50,393 nt of DNA from an uncultured Massilia sp. (GCA_946481275.1 CAMLMV010000050.1:1-50393); one strand, 5' to 3'; numbered from the stretch's first letter, positions 18,665-28,222 are shown. Made by a program: numbers and translations. The notes: a model not told the origin generated them from the sequence alone.

Positions 18665-20368
18665 ATGAAATCCATCGCCACCATCAGCGTGCGCAACCAG
18701 CTCAGGTTCGCGTTCGCCGTCGTCATCGTGCTGTCGTTCCTCGCAACGGCCATCGCCATCTGGCGCCTGCAAGTCCTGTCGGACGACACGCAAGCCCTCA
18801 CGCAGCGTCCGCTCGTGAAGGAGCGGCTGATTTCCGGCTGGCTGCTGAACACGTCGGTCGCCGCCAAGCGCACCGGCGCCATCGCCCGCTCCGCCGACCC
18901 GGAACTCGCGACCTACTATGCCGCCGAAACGCAGGACTCGACGACGCGCACCACCGCGCTGCAGAAACAGGTCGGCGACCTGCTCGACCGGCCGGAAGAA
19001 CGCGCCGTGTTCGAGCGGATCGGCACGGCGCGCCAGCGCTATATCGTCACGCGCGACCGCGTCATGGCCCTCAAGAAAGCGGGCAGCGACGCCGAAGCCC
19101 GCAAGTTCTTCGACGACGAATTCGTGCCCGCCGTGACCGCGTATCTCGGCCAGGTCAAGGCGCTGCTGGAACTGCAGCAGAAGGAGATCGACACGCGCGT
19201 CGCCACCGTGCTCGCGTCCGCGGACCGCAGCAGCCACGTGCTGACCGCGCTGTGCCTCGCCACGCTCGTCTTCAGCATCGGCGCCGGCACGCTGTGCGCA
19301 CGCGCCCTGTTCCGGCGCCTGGGCGGCGAGCCGGCCCGCGCGGCGCAGGTGGCGGCCGAGATCGCGGGCGGCAACCTGTGCGTGGCCGTGCCGGTCGCCG
19401 CCGGCGACAAGGACAGCCTGATGGCCGCCCTCGAGCGCATGCGCGCGAGCCTGGCGGGCATCGTTGCCGACGTACGCGCGGGCACGGGCACGATCGTGTC
19501 CGCCGCCACGACCATGGCGGGCGAGTCGCAGGACCTGTCGCACCGCACGGAAAGCCAGGCGCAGGCGCTGGAAGAGACGGCGTCGTCGATGGAAGAACTG
19601 ACGCAGGCCGTCGGCCAGAACGCGACCCATGCCGAGGAAGCCAACCGCATGGCCGGCGACGCCGCGCGCGTGGCGCAGCAGGGCGGCGCCATGGTCGGCC
19701 AGCTGGTCGACACGATGGGCGCGATCAACGCCTCGTCCGCGCGCATCGTCGACATCATCGCCGTCATCGACGGCATCGCCTTCCAGACCAATATCCTGGC
19801 GCTGAACGCCGCCGTGGAAGCGGCACGCGCCGGCGAGCAGGGACGCGGCTTCGCGGTCGTCGCCGCCGAAGTGCGCGCCCTCGCCCAGCGCTCGGGCGCC
19901 GCGGCGAAGGAGATCAAGGACCTGATCGACGCGTCCACCCAGCGCGTGGCCGACGGCGCGACCCTGGCGGGCCAGGCCGGCCAGACGATGCGCGACATCG
20001 TCGACAGCATCGGCCGCGTCACCGGCATCATGAACGAAATCGTCGCCTCCAGCCGCGAACAGGCCAGCGGCATCGGCCAGGTCAACCAGGCCATCGTGCA
20101 GATGGACGGCGTTACGCAGCAGAACGCGGCCCTCGTCGAGGAATCGGCGGCCGCGACGCGGGCGATGCACGAACAGGCGCAGGCGCTGGCCGGGCTGGTC
20201 GAGGTCTTCCGGGTCAAGGCGAAGGCCGAGCCGGCGCCGAAAGCCGCACTGCCGCCGGCACGCCGGGCGGCGCCTGCGCCCGCCGCCAAACCGCCAGCCA
20301 GGCCGGCGCGGACGGCTGCGCCAAGAAAGGCTCCCGCCACGGTGGAGGCGGACTGGGAAGAGTTCTGA
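18665..20368 (+). CDS. Methyl-accepting chemotaxis protein with CheR/CheB-tether-like C-terminus
   Basis: 567 residues from the ATG at 18665, with an AAGGAG ribosome site 4 bp upstream. The first transmembrane helix is at about residues 12-31 ([19 protein letters not shown]), followed by a helical periplasmic sensor (about 32-185, four-helix-bundle type), a second transmembrane helix ([20 protein letters not shown]), HAMP and a signalling domain. The hairpin tip [20 protein letters not shown] plus [17 protein letters not shown] is the conserved CheA/CheW contact. An Ala/Pro-rich flexible tail ends in DWEEF, close to the xWxxF pentapeptide that tethers CheR and CheB in high-abundance receptors. 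The ligand is unknown. Confidence 0.95.
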   Translation: MKSIATISVRNQLRFAFAVVIVLSFLATAIAIWRLQVLSDDTQALTQRPLVKERLISGWLLNTSVAAKRTGAIARSADPELATYYAAETQDSTTRTTALQKQVGDLLDRPEERAVFERIGTARQRYIVTRDRVMALKKAGSDAEARKFFDDEFVPAVTAYLGQVKALLELQQKEIDTRVATVLASADRSSHVLTALCLATLVFSIGAGTLCARALFRRLGGEPARAAQVAAEIAGGNLCVAVPVAAGDKDSLMAALERMRASLAGIVADVRAGTGTIVSAATTMAGESQDLSHRTESQAQALEETASSMEELTQAVGQNATHAEEANRMAGDAARVAQQGGAMVGQLVDTMGAINASSARIVDIIAVIDGIAFQTNILALNAAVEAARAGEQGRGFAVVAAEVRALAQRSGAAAKEIKDLIDASTQRVADGATLAGQAGQTMRDIVDSIGRVTGIMNEIVASSREQASGIGQVNQAIVQMDGVTQQNAALVEESAAATRAMHEQAQALAGLVEVFRVKAKAEPAPKAALPPARRAAPAPAAKPPARPARTAAPRKAPATVEADWEEF

Positions 20369-20447
20369 CCAAAGGATAGGGGGTTGTTGCCGCAACCGGG
20401 TTTCTCAGGCAACATCTTCCCTATTCTTTATCTTTACGCTCGACGCC

Positions 20448-20933
20448 ATGAACCTGCCTGCCCACCAACTCACCATGACGGTCCTGATGACGCCGGATAC
20501 CGCGAATTTTTCCGGTAACGTGCACGGCGGGAACATCCTGAAACTGCTCGACCAGGTGGCCTACGCCTGCGCCAGCCGCTATGCCGGCACCTATGTCGTG
20601 ACGATGAGCGTCGACCAGGTGACGTTCCGCCAGCCCATCCACGTGGGCGAACTGGTGACGTTCCTGGCCGCCGTCAACTATACGGGCCGCACGTCGATGG
20701 AGATCGGCATCAAGGTGGTGGCCGAGGACATCCGCACCCAGCAGGTGCGCCACGTGAACAGCTGCTTCTTCACGATGGTGGCCGTGGGCGACGACAAGCA
20801 GCCCGTCCCCGTGCCGCCGCTGCGCCCGTTCGGGCCGGACGAACTGCGCCGCTACGAGGAAGCCAAGGGTCGCAAGGAGCTCCGCCTTGCCCTCGACCGC
20901 CAGCATGAGGAACGTGCCGCAGCAAAAAATTAG
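20448..20933 (+). CDS. Acyl-CoA thioesterase (YciA-type hotdog fold)
   Basis: 161 residues. A single hotdog domain with the family pattern: TPDTANFSGNVHGGNILKLL (active-site Asn/His-Gly-Gly region), YVVTMSVDQVTFRQPIHVGE and INYTGRTSMEIG-like VNYTGRTSMEIG, then a charged C-terminal tail (EELRRYEEAK-type). It hydrolyses acyl-CoA to free acid and CoA in the cytoplasm. It lies just ahead of tRNA-Phe with no terminator between them. Confidence 0.9.
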   Translation: MNLPAHQLTMTVLMTPDTANFSGNVHGGNILKLLDQVAYACASRYAGTYVVTMSVDQVTFRQPIHVGELVTFLAAVNYTGRTSMEIGIKVVAEDIRTQQVRHVNSCFFTMVAVGDDKQPVPVPPLRPFGPDELRRYEEAKGRKELRLALDRQHEERAAAKN

Positions 20934-20953
20934 GGGTTTTTGTTAACCCGTGC

Positions 20954-20959
20954 TATACT
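20954..20959 (+). promoter_or_regulatory. -10 box of tRNA-Phe
   Basis: TATACT lies 10 bp before the mature tRNA 5' end. No good -35 is visible at the right distance. Confidence 0.5.
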
Positions 20960-20969
20960 GCGCCGCCTT

Positions 20970-21045
20970 GGCCTGGTAGCTCAGTTGGTAGAGCAGAGGA
21001 TTGAAAATCCTTGTGTCGGTGGTTCGATTCCGCCCCGGGCCACCA
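20970..21045 (+). tRNA. tRNA-Phe (GAA anticodon)
   Basis: 76 nt including an encoded CCA. Acceptor GGCCTGG/CCGGGCC (one G-U pair), D arm GCTC-AGTTGGTA-GAGC, anticodon loop TTGAAAA at 21001-21007 with anticodon GAA at 21003-21005, and T arm GGTGG-TTCGATT-CCGCC. All stems close. There is no integrase or duplicated 3' end nearby. Confidence 0.97.
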
Positions 21046-21058
21046 AGAATATCCAAGC

Positions 21059-21089
21059 AAAACGCCAACCCGTGCAGGTTGGCGTTTTT
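21059..21089 (+). terminator. Rho-independent terminator after tRNA-Phe
   Basis: ACGCCAACC - CGTGCA - GGTTGGCGT forms a perfect 9-bp stem flanked by an A run and followed by TTTTT. It lies 13 bp after the tRNA. Confidence 0.92.
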
Positions 21090-21226
21090 CGTTTCCGGGG
21101 CCGGAACTTAGTTCCCTCCTTCTCGTCTTACGGGTTGCGCTCCAACGCCGTGCCTGATACTGCCGTCGAGCGATGACAGCCCGACAATACGAACGCCCGA
21201 CCGGCTGCAGATCGCGGAGCGACAGC

Positions 21227-24070
21227 ATGACAATGGATAACGGATCAGCAAGCGGTGCCCAGCCCGGCCCGCGAAACCGCCAGCAATTGATCGAATGGCA
21301 GCTGGCCGAGGTCCAGAGCATTGGCCACGTCGGTACCTGGGAATTCCATCCGGCCCCCGGAAAGCTCGTCTGGTCCGCCGAGACCTACCGCATCATGGGG
21401 ATCGGCGAGAACGACTTTGACGGCAGGGTCGAGACCTACCTGTCGATGGTGCATCCGGACGACCGGGACGCGGCCGAGGCCGCGACCCAGGAAAACCGTC
21501 AGCAGCCGCGCCCGATCCAGATCGAACACCGGATCGTCCGGCCAGACGGCACGGTACGCCATGTGCGCGTGCAAGGTGTACCGTACCGCGACGAGTCCGG
21601 CAGGCTGCTGCTGGCCGGCACCGTGCACGACGTCACGGAGATACGGCAATCGACCGAGGAATTGCAGGCGATGTCGCGCAAGCTCGTGGGAACGCTGGAG
21701 GCCATGACCGATGCGTTCTACACGCTGGACAAGCAATGGCGAATCACCTACCTGAACGCAGCAGCCGAGCGCCTGCTGCGGCGGCCGCGCCACGAGTTGC
21801 TCGGCAAGGTAGTATGGGACGCGTACCCGGACCTGGTAGGGACGCACTTCGGGGCACAGTACGCGTTCGCGATGGAGCGCCGGCAGCCCCTCGCGTTCGA
21901 GGAATACTATGCCCCGCTGCAGGCATGGAAGGACGTGCGCATATTCCCGACAGAGGAAGGCCTGGCCACCTATACCTCCGATATTACCGAGCGCAAGCGC
22001 CTGCAGGAGATCGAGCGCGAAACCACCGAGCGGTTCAGGATGGTGGCCAAGGTGACCAGCGACATCATCTGGGACTGGGATGTCCCCAACGACCGCCTGT
22101 GGTGGAACGAGGGCATGCAATCCGTGTTCGGCTACCGCGCGGAGGCCCTCAGCGACGGCATCGACGACTGGGTGGTCCGGATCGCGCCCGAGGACCGCGA
22201 GCGCGTCGTCGGCGGATTGTACGCGGCAATGGACGAAGGGCGAGACACCTGGAGCGCAGAATACCGCTTCCTGCGCGCGGACGGCTCTTACGCAACCGTG
22301 CGCGACCGGGGCGTGTTCATGCGCAACGCCGAAGGCGCTACGGTCAACGTCATCGGCTCGATAGTCGACATCACCGCCGAGCAGCGGGTCGAAGCCGCGC
22401 GCCGCGAGACCGAAGCGCGCAACCGGCTGCAGGCATCGTTGCTGGACAAGGCCCACGATTCGATCTCGGTGACCGGCATCGATGCGCGGATCACCTACTG
22501 GAACCAGGGCGCCGAGCGCCTGTTCGGCTGGAGCGCCGCCGAGGTCATCGGCAAGACCAAGGCCGAGCTCCTGATGCTCGGCAAGGACGACCAGGAACTC
22601 GCGTATCATCAGCTCATGCTCAAGGGCGAGTGGCGCGGCGAAGTCGCCAAGCGGCGCAAGGATGGACGCGAGGTGATGGTCGAATCGCACCTGACCCTGG
22701 TGCGCGGCGACGATGGCCAGCCGGAACTGGTGCTGGAGATCGACATCGACATCACGCAGCGCAAGCACGACGAGGATGCGATCCTGAGCCTTGCCTTCTT
22801 CGACCCCCTGACGCGCCTGCCGAACCGGCGCCTGCTGCTGGACCGGCTGCGGCATGCGGTCGCGGCGACCAAGCGCGGCGGCCATGGCGGTGCCCTGCTC
22901 TTCATCGACCTGGATAACTTCAAGACCCTGAACGACACGCTCGGGCACGACAAGGGCGACGAGCTGCTGCAACAGGTCGCGCGGCGGCTCGAAGCACGTG
23001 TAGCACGCGACAGCGACACGGTGGCGCGGCACGGCGGGGACGAATTCGTCATCGTGCTGGAGGACCTGAGCCCGGACCAGGGGGAGGCGGCGGCCCAGGC
23101 CGAGCGGGTCGCAGAGAAATTGCTCGAGGCATTCAACGAACCGTTCCAGCTCGAGGGGCATCTGCATCACACGAGCCCGAGCATCGGAGTGGCCCTGTTC
23201 GACAAGAACATGAAGGACATCGACGAACTGCTCAAGCGCGCAGACCTCGCGATGTACCAGGCCAAGGCGGCTGGACGAAACACGATCCGGTTCTTCGATC
23301 TGCGGATGCAGACCGTGATCAATGCGCGCGTCGCGCTGGAGGCCGACCTGCGCCGCAGCTTGCGATCCCATGGATTTACCCTGCACTACCAGCGCCAGAC
23401 CGACAGCAACGGCCACACCGTGGGCGCCGAGGCGCTGCTGCGCTGGCAGCGGTCGAGCAGCCAGCAGGTGTCGCCATCCGTGTTCATTCCGCTTGCCGAA
23501 GAGACCGGGCTGATCTTGCAGCTGGGCGCGTGGGTGCTGGAAGCCGCATGCCGCCAGCTCGTCTCCTGGGGCGGCCGCCCTGAAACGGCGCACCTGACGA
23601 TGGCGGTCAATGTGAGCGCGCGCCAGTTCCGCCAGCCGGCTTTCGTCGACCAGGTACTGCAGGTCATCGAGCGCACCGGCGCGGACCCGCGGCGGATCAA
23701 GCTCGAGCTGACCGAGAGCCTGCTGGTAGCGAATATCGACACCACGGTCGACACCATGCACGCACTCAAGGAGAAAGGGATCGGGTTCGCACTCGACGAT
23801 TTCGGCACAGGCTATTCCTCGCTCGCGTACCTGAAGCGCCTGCCGCTCGACCAACTGAAAATCGACCGGTCGTTCGTGCGCGACGTGCTCACCGACCCGA
23901 ATGACGCCGCGATCGCGCGCACGATCCTCGGGTTGGGCCATACGCTGGGACTGGACGTGATCGCGGAAGGCGTGGAAACGGCGGACCAGCGGAACTTTCT
24001 CGCCATGCACGGATGCCGTGCATTCCAGGGTTACCTGTTCGGGTGCCCGGTGACGGCGGAGCAATTCTGA
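21227..24070 (+). CDS. PAS-PAS-PAS-PAS-GGDEF-EAL cyclic-di-GMP enzyme
   Basis: 947 residues from the ATG at 21227, chosen because GGAG sits 7 bp upstream; an in-frame ATG at 21173 has no ribosome site. There are four PAS/PAC sensor units in about the first 510 residues (for example GTWEFHPAPGKLVWSAETYR, WDWDVPNDRLWWNEGMQSVF, and FGWSAAEVIGKT in the fourth). The diguanylate cyclase domain has an intact GGDEF (residues 603-607) and an inhibitory RDSD (RxxD) site five residues before it. The phosphodiesterase domain has an intact EALLRW (735-740), ELTESLL, DDFGTGYSS and EGVET. It is probably cytoplasmic, since no transmembrane segment is seen. Both activities could be real; net output cannot be predicted. 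Confidence 0.95.
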   Translation: MTMDNGSASGAQPGPRNRQQLIEWQLAEVQSIGHVGTWEFHPAPGKLVWSAETYRIMGIGENDFDGRVETYLSMVHPDDRDAAEAATQENRQQPRPIQIEHRIVRPDGTVRHVRVQGVPYRDESGRLLLAGTVHDVTEIRQSTEELQAMSRKLVGTLEAMTDAFYTLDKQWRITYLNAAAERLLRRPRHELLGKVVWDAYPDLVGTHFGAQYAFAMERRQPLAFEEYYAPLQAWKDVRIFPTEEGLATYTSDITERKRLQEIERETTERFRMVAKVTSDIIWDWDVPNDRLWWNEGMQSVFGYRAEALSDGIDDWVVRIAPEDRERVVGGLYAAMDEGRDTWSAEYRFLRADGSYATVRDRGVFMRNAEGATVNVIGSIVDITAEQRVEAARRETEARNRLQASLLDKAHDSISVTGIDARITYWNQGAERLFGWSAAEVIGKTKAELLMLGKDDQELAYHQLMLKGEWRGEVAKRRKDGREVMVESHLTLVRGDDGQPELVLEIDIDITQRKHDEDAILSLAFFDPLTRLPNRRLLLDRLRHAVAATKRGGHGGALLFIDLDNFKTLNDTLGHDKGDELLQQVARRLEARVARDSDTVARHGGDEFVIVLEDLSPDQGEAAAQAERVAEKLLEAFNEPFQLEGHLHHTSPSIGVALFDKNMKDIDELLKRADLAMYQAKAAGRNTIRFFDLRMQTVINARVALEADLRRSLRSHGFTLHYQRQTDSNGHTVGAEALLRWQRSSSQQVSPSVFIPLAEETGLILQLGAWVLEAACRQLVSWGGRPETAHLTMAVNVSARQFRQPAFVDQVLQVIERTGADPRRIKLELTESLLVANIDTTVDTMHALKEKGIGFALDDFGTGYSSLAYLKRLPLDQLKIDRSFVRDVLTDPNDAAIARTILGLGHTLGLDVIAEGVETADQRNFLAMHGCRAFQGYLFGCPVTAEQF

Positions 24071-24187
24071 AAGGTGCGAACCAATCCGCAGGCACTTGGC
24101 AGCCCGCCATCCAACCGTTATGATCCGACGCCAATGCCAAACGCTCGCGGTTGGCGCTCCTTTCCCCCATCCCTTTCGCACACTGCC

Positions 24188-24532
24188 ATGACGACCTGCC
24201 CCCCCTGCCCCACCTGCGGTTCCACGCTGACCTACGAAGACGGCATGGGCAACTACGTCTGCCCGGAATGCGCGCATGAATGGCCCGTCAAGGCCGAAGC
24301 GGCGGCGGAAGAGACGGCCCGGGTGTGGCGCGACGCGGCCGGCAACGTGCTGCAGGACGGCGACACCGTCACCGTCATCAAGGACCTGAAACTGAAGGGC
24401 GGCGGCGGCGTCGTCAAGCAGGGCACCAAGGTCAAGAACATCCGCCTCGTCGAGGGCGACCACGACATCGACTGCAAGATCGACGGCTTCGGCGCGATGA
24501 GCCTGAAGTCGGAATTCGTCCGCAAGAGCTGA
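24188..24532 (+). CDS. yjdM: YjdM/PhnA-family zinc-ribbon protein
   Basis: 114 residues from the ATG at 24188. An N-terminal zinc ribbon (CPPCPTCGS ... [10 protein letters not shown]) is followed by the compact beta domain [20 protein letters not shown] and [20 protein letters not shown]. This is the protein once called PhnA; it is not required for phosphonate breakdown and its role is unknown. An in-frame upstream extension to 24074 lacks any family similarity. Confidence 0.92.
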   Translation: MTTCPPCPTCGSTLTYEDGMGNYVCPECAHEWPVKAEAAAEETARVWRDAAGNVLQDGDTVTVIKDLKLKGGGGVVKQGTKVKNIRLVEGDHDIDCKIDGFGAMSLKSEFVRKS

Positions 24533-24636
24533 GCGGGCGATATCCGATCCGGTATCGGCACCGGAAAAACCGTCATTGGACGGCCATCGTGGATCGGCCT
24601 AGCATCATGCCATCGGACCGATCCACGAGAACAACA

Positions 24637-26316
24637 ATGAAGAGACACCTTGCCGCCCTCCTCCTCGCGGCGTGTGCGCCCCTGCACGCCGCCGAACCGG
24701 CCGCGCCGCAGCCGGTCAGGCTGACCGTCGACGCCACGCAGGCCAAGGGCCCCATGACCCCGATCTGGGCCTGGTTCGGCTACGACGAACCGAATTACAC
24801 GACGGCCCCCAACGGTAAAAAACTGCTGGGCGACATCGCCGCGCTGAGTCCCGTCCCCGTGTACGTCCGCACGCACAACCTCATGACGTCGGGCGACGGC
24901 AGCCATGCGCTCAAGTGGGGCTCGACGAACATGTACAGCGAGGACAAGGACGGCAAGCCGGTCTACGACTGGACCATCGTCGACGCCATCTTCGACACGT
25001 ACATCGAGCGCGGCATGAAACCGCTGGCGCAGATCGGCTTCATGCCCGAAGCGCTGTCGCAGCGCCCGCAGCCCTACCGCCACCACTGGAAGCCGGGCAC
25101 GCCCTACAAGGAGATCATGACCGGCTGGGCGACGCCGCCGAACGACTACGCCAAGTGGTCGGAGCTGGTCTACCAATGGGTCAAGCACAGCGTGGCGCGC
25201 TACGGCCAGAAGGAAGTCGAGAGCTGGTACTGGGAAGTGTGGAACGAGCCGGACGGCCTGTACCTGATCGCGCCGGACACGAAGCGCGAGTACTTCAAGA
25301 TGTACGACTACGCGGCCGACGCGGTGAAGCGCGCGCTGCCCACGGCGCGCATCGGCGGGCCGCACACGGCCGGCGCGGGCCGCTTCATGGACGACTTCCT
25401 GCAGCACTGCCTGCACGAGACCAACTATGCGACCGGCAAGACCGGGTCGCCGCTGGACTTCGTCGCCTTCCACGCCAAGGGCGCGCCGAAGGTGGTCAAT
25501 GGCATCGTGCGCATGGGCATGGACGCCCATTTCCGCCACCTCGACGAGGGCTTCGCGCTCGTCGAGAAATACCCCGAACTGAAAAACATCCCCGTCATCA
25601 TCGGCGAATCCGACCCGGAGGGCTGCGCCGCCTGCGGCATGCAGACGAACCCGGAGAACGCCTACCGCAACGGCACGCTGTACGCCAGCTACACGGCGGC
25701 GTCGATCGCGCGCGAGTACGACCTGGCCGCGCGACGCGGCGTGAACCTGATCGGCGCGGTGAACTGGTCGTTCGAGTTCGAGGACCAGCCCTGGTTCGCG
25801 GGCTTCCGCGATCTGGCGACCAATGGCGTGAACAAGCCGGTGCTGAACGTGTTCCGCATGCTCGGCAAGATGCGCGGCGAGCGCGTGGCGGTGACGGGCG
25901 ACCGGACCTACGACGCGGCCCGCATCCAGGCCGCCGGCGTGCGCGGCGCGCGTACCGACATCGATGCGCTGGCGGCGAAGGAGGCGCACAGCGTGACCGT
26001 CCTGGTCTGGAATTACCACGACGACGACATCATCGACGCCGGCTCACCGGTCGAACTGCGCATCGCCGGCATTCCGGCCAAACGGGTGCAGATGCGCCAC
26101 TACCGCATCGACCAGGAGCACAGCAATTCGTACGCCGCGTGGAAGCGCATGGGCTCGCCCGCGAAGCCGACGCCGGCGCAGGTGGCCGAACTGCAGAAGG
26201 CGAGCGAACTGGCGGAGCTTGCGCCCGCGTCGACGCTGGAGACGTCGAACGGTCAGGCCACGGTCAGGATGCAGTTGCCAAGGCAGGCGGTGTCGCTGAT
26301 TACGCTGACCTACTGA
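24637..26316 (+). CDS. Secreted GH39-like glycoside hydrolase
   Basis: 559 residues with a signal peptide (MKRHLAALLLAACAPLHA|AEP). A TIM-barrel with the clan-A hallmark: acid/base Glu204 in YWEVWNEPDGLYL and a candidate nucleophile Glu324 in VIIGESDPEGC, about 120 residues apart as in GH39. Aromatic subsites WAWFGYDEPNY lie at the N-terminus, followed by a C-terminal beta domain (SVTVLVWNYHDDD...VELRIAG). GH39 enzymes are mostly beta-xylosidases or alpha-iduronidases; the substrate here is not predictable. It would act in the periplasm or outside. It is apparently monocistronic and convergent with the type VI-linked genes. Confidence 0.82.
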   Translation: MKRHLAALLLAACAPLHAAEPAAPQPVRLTVDATQAKGPMTPIWAWFGYDEPNYTTAPNGKKLLGDIAALSPVPVYVRTHNLMTSGDGSHALKWGSTNMYSEDKDGKPVYDWTIVDAIFDTYIERGMKPLAQIGFMPEALSQRPQPYRHHWKPGTPYKEIMTGWATPPNDYAKWSELVYQWVKHSVARYGQKEVESWYWEVWNEPDGLYLIAPDTKREYFKMYDYAADAVKRALPTARIGGPHTAGAGRFMDDFLQHCLHETNYATGKTGSPLDFVAFHAKGAPKVVNGIVRMGMDAHFRHLDEGFALVEKYPELKNIPVIIGESDPEGCAACGMQTNPENAYRNGTLYASYTAASIAREYDLAARRGVNLIGAVNWSFEFEDQPWFAGFRDLATNGVNKPVLNVFRMLGKMRGERVAVTGDRTYDAARIQAAGVRGARTDIDALAAKEAHSVTVLVWNYHDDDIIDAGSPVELRIAGIPAKRVQMRHYRIDQEHSNSYAAWKRMGSPAKPTPAQVAELQKASELAELAPASTLETSNGQATVRMQLPRQAVSLITLTY

Positions 26317-26334
26317 ATCGCTGGCGCAGCCCGC

Positions 26335-26766
26335 TCATCGACAGACGAATTCCACGGCGGGCGCAGCGGCCGATCGCGCCTGCCGTGTGCGTAACACACA
26401 CTCGCGCACACCCTCATCGTCAACCCGGCGAAACAACCGGATGACGCCACCCTGACCGTACGCGCAGAACGCCCAGCTCTCTCCCTCGACAGGGAAGCGG
26501 GTTTCGCGCCAGCCATCCCTGGTCGCCCTGGCCTCGCTGCCGTGCAACTCGGCGGGCGGGTCCAGCCTGGGCGCGCCATGCACCATTCCACCGCCGGAAA
26601 CAGGTAATCGAGGCTGAACGAAGGTTGCCCACCCTGCGGGCGCCCCGGCCATCTCGGTAGGCTCGTTGACGTAGCGTTCAGGGCACTGGAACTGTGATTC
26701 GCCGGCTACCGCTTCGGATACAAAAGGCGCCAGCGCCAGCATGACGATTACGATTGTTGATTTCAT
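26335..26766 (-). CDS. STY0301-family-like periplasmic protein, candidate immunity/accessory protein
   Basis: 143 residues from the ATG at 26766, with a signal peptide (MKSTIVIVMLALAPFVSEAVA). The body FQCPERYVNEPTEMAGAPAG, then VHGAPRLDPPAEL and WRETRFPVEGESWAFCAYGQ, resembles the STY0301 family (small exported proteins with paired Cys, named from the Salmonella Typhi type VI region). Its start overlaps the stop of the upstream amidase-like gene by 4 bp (ATGA), so the two are translationally coupled. The periplasmic location and coupling fit an immunity role against a periplasm-acting effector, but this is inference. Family recall is from memory. Confidence 0.62.
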   Translation of the reverse strand: MKSTIVIVMLALAPFVSEAVAGESQFQCPERYVNEPTEMAGAPAGWATFVQPRLPVSGGGMVHGAPRLDPPAELHGSEARATRDGWRETRFPVEGESWAFCAYGQGGVIRLFRRVDDEGVRECVLRTRQARSAAAPAVEFVCR

Positions 26767-27173
26767 TTCACGATGTAGAAGTGCTCGGCGTTGTCGGCGT
26801 CGTCGATGCGATTGCCCTCGTCGTGGAGCTTCAGGCCGTGACGCTCGATGCGGCGCATGTGAATGTCGCCCTTCGCCTTCCACTGATCCTGCACGACGAT
26901 CCAAATCGGTTTGCCATCCGGCCCGCGTGGCCCGAAGCCGATGAAGAACGCGGCATGGTTGCCTTTGCGCTTGCCTGGCCAGCGTCCCTGCTTGTTGAAA
27001 TTGGCGATGACCGTGCCTTCCTCGATGATCGCCTCATCAAGGACACGTGGTCCCTGACGCCAGGTGGAGGTTGGCCCGACACGAGTGTAATGCTGAACGA
27101 GGCGGACGCACTCGCCGCCGTCCACTTTCGGCTGGTGCTCCAGTTTTCTGGCGTCGCGGTAAATATGAGGCAT
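26763..27173 (-). CDS. BPSL0067-family amidase-like protein, putative T6SS effector
   Basis: 136 residues from the ATG at 27173, chosen because AGAGG sits 6 bp before it; an ATG two codons earlier (27179) is possible. It looks like an NlpC/P60-CHAP-type cysteine amidase: GGECVRLVQ with candidate nucleophile Cys22, KGNHAAFFIGF with His73, and IVVQDQW with Gln95/Asp96 as the third residue. There is no signal peptide, as for type VI cargo. The gene begins 10 nt after the hcp stop, and its own stop overlaps the start of a signal-peptide-bearing partner. Such enzymes cut peptidoglycan peptides. The effector role is inferred from the gene order hcp - amidase - exported partner. Confidence 0.72.
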   Translation of the reverse strand: MPHIYRDARKLEHQPKVDGGECVRLVQHYTRVGPTSTWRQGPRVLDEAIIEEGTVIANFNKQGRWPGKRKGNHAAFFIGFGPRGPDGKPIWIVVQDQWKAKGDIHMRRIERHGLKLHDEGNRIDDADNAEHFYIVK

Positions 27174-27183
27174 GGCCATCCTC

Positions 27184-27678
27184 TTATGCCGCGATTCGGT
27201 TCGCCGCAAGGTCCCATCCACCTGCCGTACTGCCCTGCGCCCCTCCTTTGATGCTTTGTTTCGTGTAAGCCCACTTGATCCTCGAGTACGCAAGCTGGAC
27301 GTGCTCGGTGATGATGCCGCCGCTGCCGCTGGTCGGGGCCACGTCCGAAATCATGACGTTCTCGATCTCGATGCGGAAATACGGAACCGGCTTGCCGTCG
27401 CCATCCGCCCGCATGAATTCAAACACGGCCTTGGGAATCGTCTTCCCTGCCGCACAAGTCTGGGCCAGGATCGGCGAAGCCAGATCCGCCAACTTTTCGA
27501 ACCTGATGTTGGATAGTTCGGCTCGGCCGCTGGTATGGCCGCCGGCTGTCGACACGGTTTCCGCTCGGGGCTGATGAATGCCCCACACGACGTGCGAGAC
27601 TTCGATCCATTCCCTGTGCCTGTCATCCGCCGATTCGCCTTTGATTCCGTCGATTTGCAGATAAGCATCGATTGCCAT
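27184..27678 (-). CDS. hcp: Hcp, type VI secretion tube protein
   Basis: 164 residues from the ATG at 27678, with GGAG 7 bp upstream. Family landmarks: MAIDAYLQIDGIKGESADDR at the N-terminus, IEVSHVVWGIHQP, and a later IENVMISDVAPTSG with HVQLAYSRIKWAYTKQ. Hcp hexamers stack as the tube fired by the type VI machine and can carry small effectors in their lumen. No other structural T6SS gene is in the window, so this is an orphan hcp leading a cargo module. Confidence 0.93.
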   Translation of the reverse strand: MAIDAYLQIDGIKGESADDRHREWIEVSHVVWGIHQPRAETVSTAGGHTSGRAELSNIRFEKLADLASPILAQTCAAGKTIPKAVFEFMRADGDGKPVPYFRIEIENVMISDVAPTSGSGGIITEHVQLAYSRIKWAYTKQSIKGGAQGSTAGGWDLAANRIAA

Positions 27679-27814
27679 TGCCGTCTCCGATTGGTCTGTG
27701 AACCATCCATTTTTTCTCGATGTCGGACACGACGGCTTGGGCGCGCGCAACAGATGCAGGCCGTGGACGGTCGCACTGTGCGGCGCATGACGACCATCGA
27801 CCGCAAGACGACGG

Positions 27815-28222
27815 TCAGGGGCGCGGCAATACGGTCAGCGACAACGTGACGTCCCCGGTATTGATGGTGGCCTTGTCGTTGACACGGACCAGCAGCGTGG
27901 GTGCGCTGACGATGTCGGCGCCCTTCAAAATCCGCCCCGTCAACCAGACGTCGCCTGGGGTCTTTGCCTCGCGCACCGTCATTTCGACGCGGTATGTGCC
28001 CGACGCCACGGCGAATTGTTCCCCGCCCCTGGCCAGGACACGCGGCGCGGATCGTTCACCGCCGGCATCCAACGCCATCTCGACGAGATACGACGGCGCC
28101 GCTGCGGCCTGCTCCGCACGCGCGCCCAGTGTGGCGGCGACGGCACCGGTGGCCAGCAAGGCGATGATGCAACGGCCGACGCGGCGGCGGATCGTTCCGG
28201 GCGGGGGTAACTGCAGACTCAT
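27815..28222 (-). CDS. Small exported protein of unknown function
   Basis: 135 residues from the ATG at 28222, with an AAGGAG ribosome site. An Arg-rich start and a hydrophobic stretch (CIIALLATGAVAATLGARA) form a signal or anchor, followed by a beta-rich domain (SYLVEMALDAGGERSAPRVL, ASGTYRVEMTVREAKTPGDV). I do not recognise a named family. It lies 41 bp downstream of the M56-like gene on the same strand, so it may be cotranscribed with it. It could represent the periplasmic output domain often attached to such peptidases; that is a guess. Confidence 0.55.
   Translation of the reverse strand: MSLQLPPPGTIRRRVGRCIIALLATGAVAATLGARAEQAAAAPSYLVEMALDAGGERSAPRVLARGGEQFAVASGTYRVEMTVREAKTPGDVWLTGRILKGADIVSAPTLLVRVNDKATINTGDVTLSLTVLPRP

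Noticed and set aside
20374..20424. GTTGCC ... GGCAAC inverted repeat after the chemoreceptor gene as a terminator
   Set aside because: Only 6 bp of stem, a 16-nt loop and no T run.
20970..21045. tRNA-Phe as an attachment site for an integrated element
   Set aside because: No integrase, no second copy of the tRNA 3' end, and ordinary chromosomal genes on both sides.
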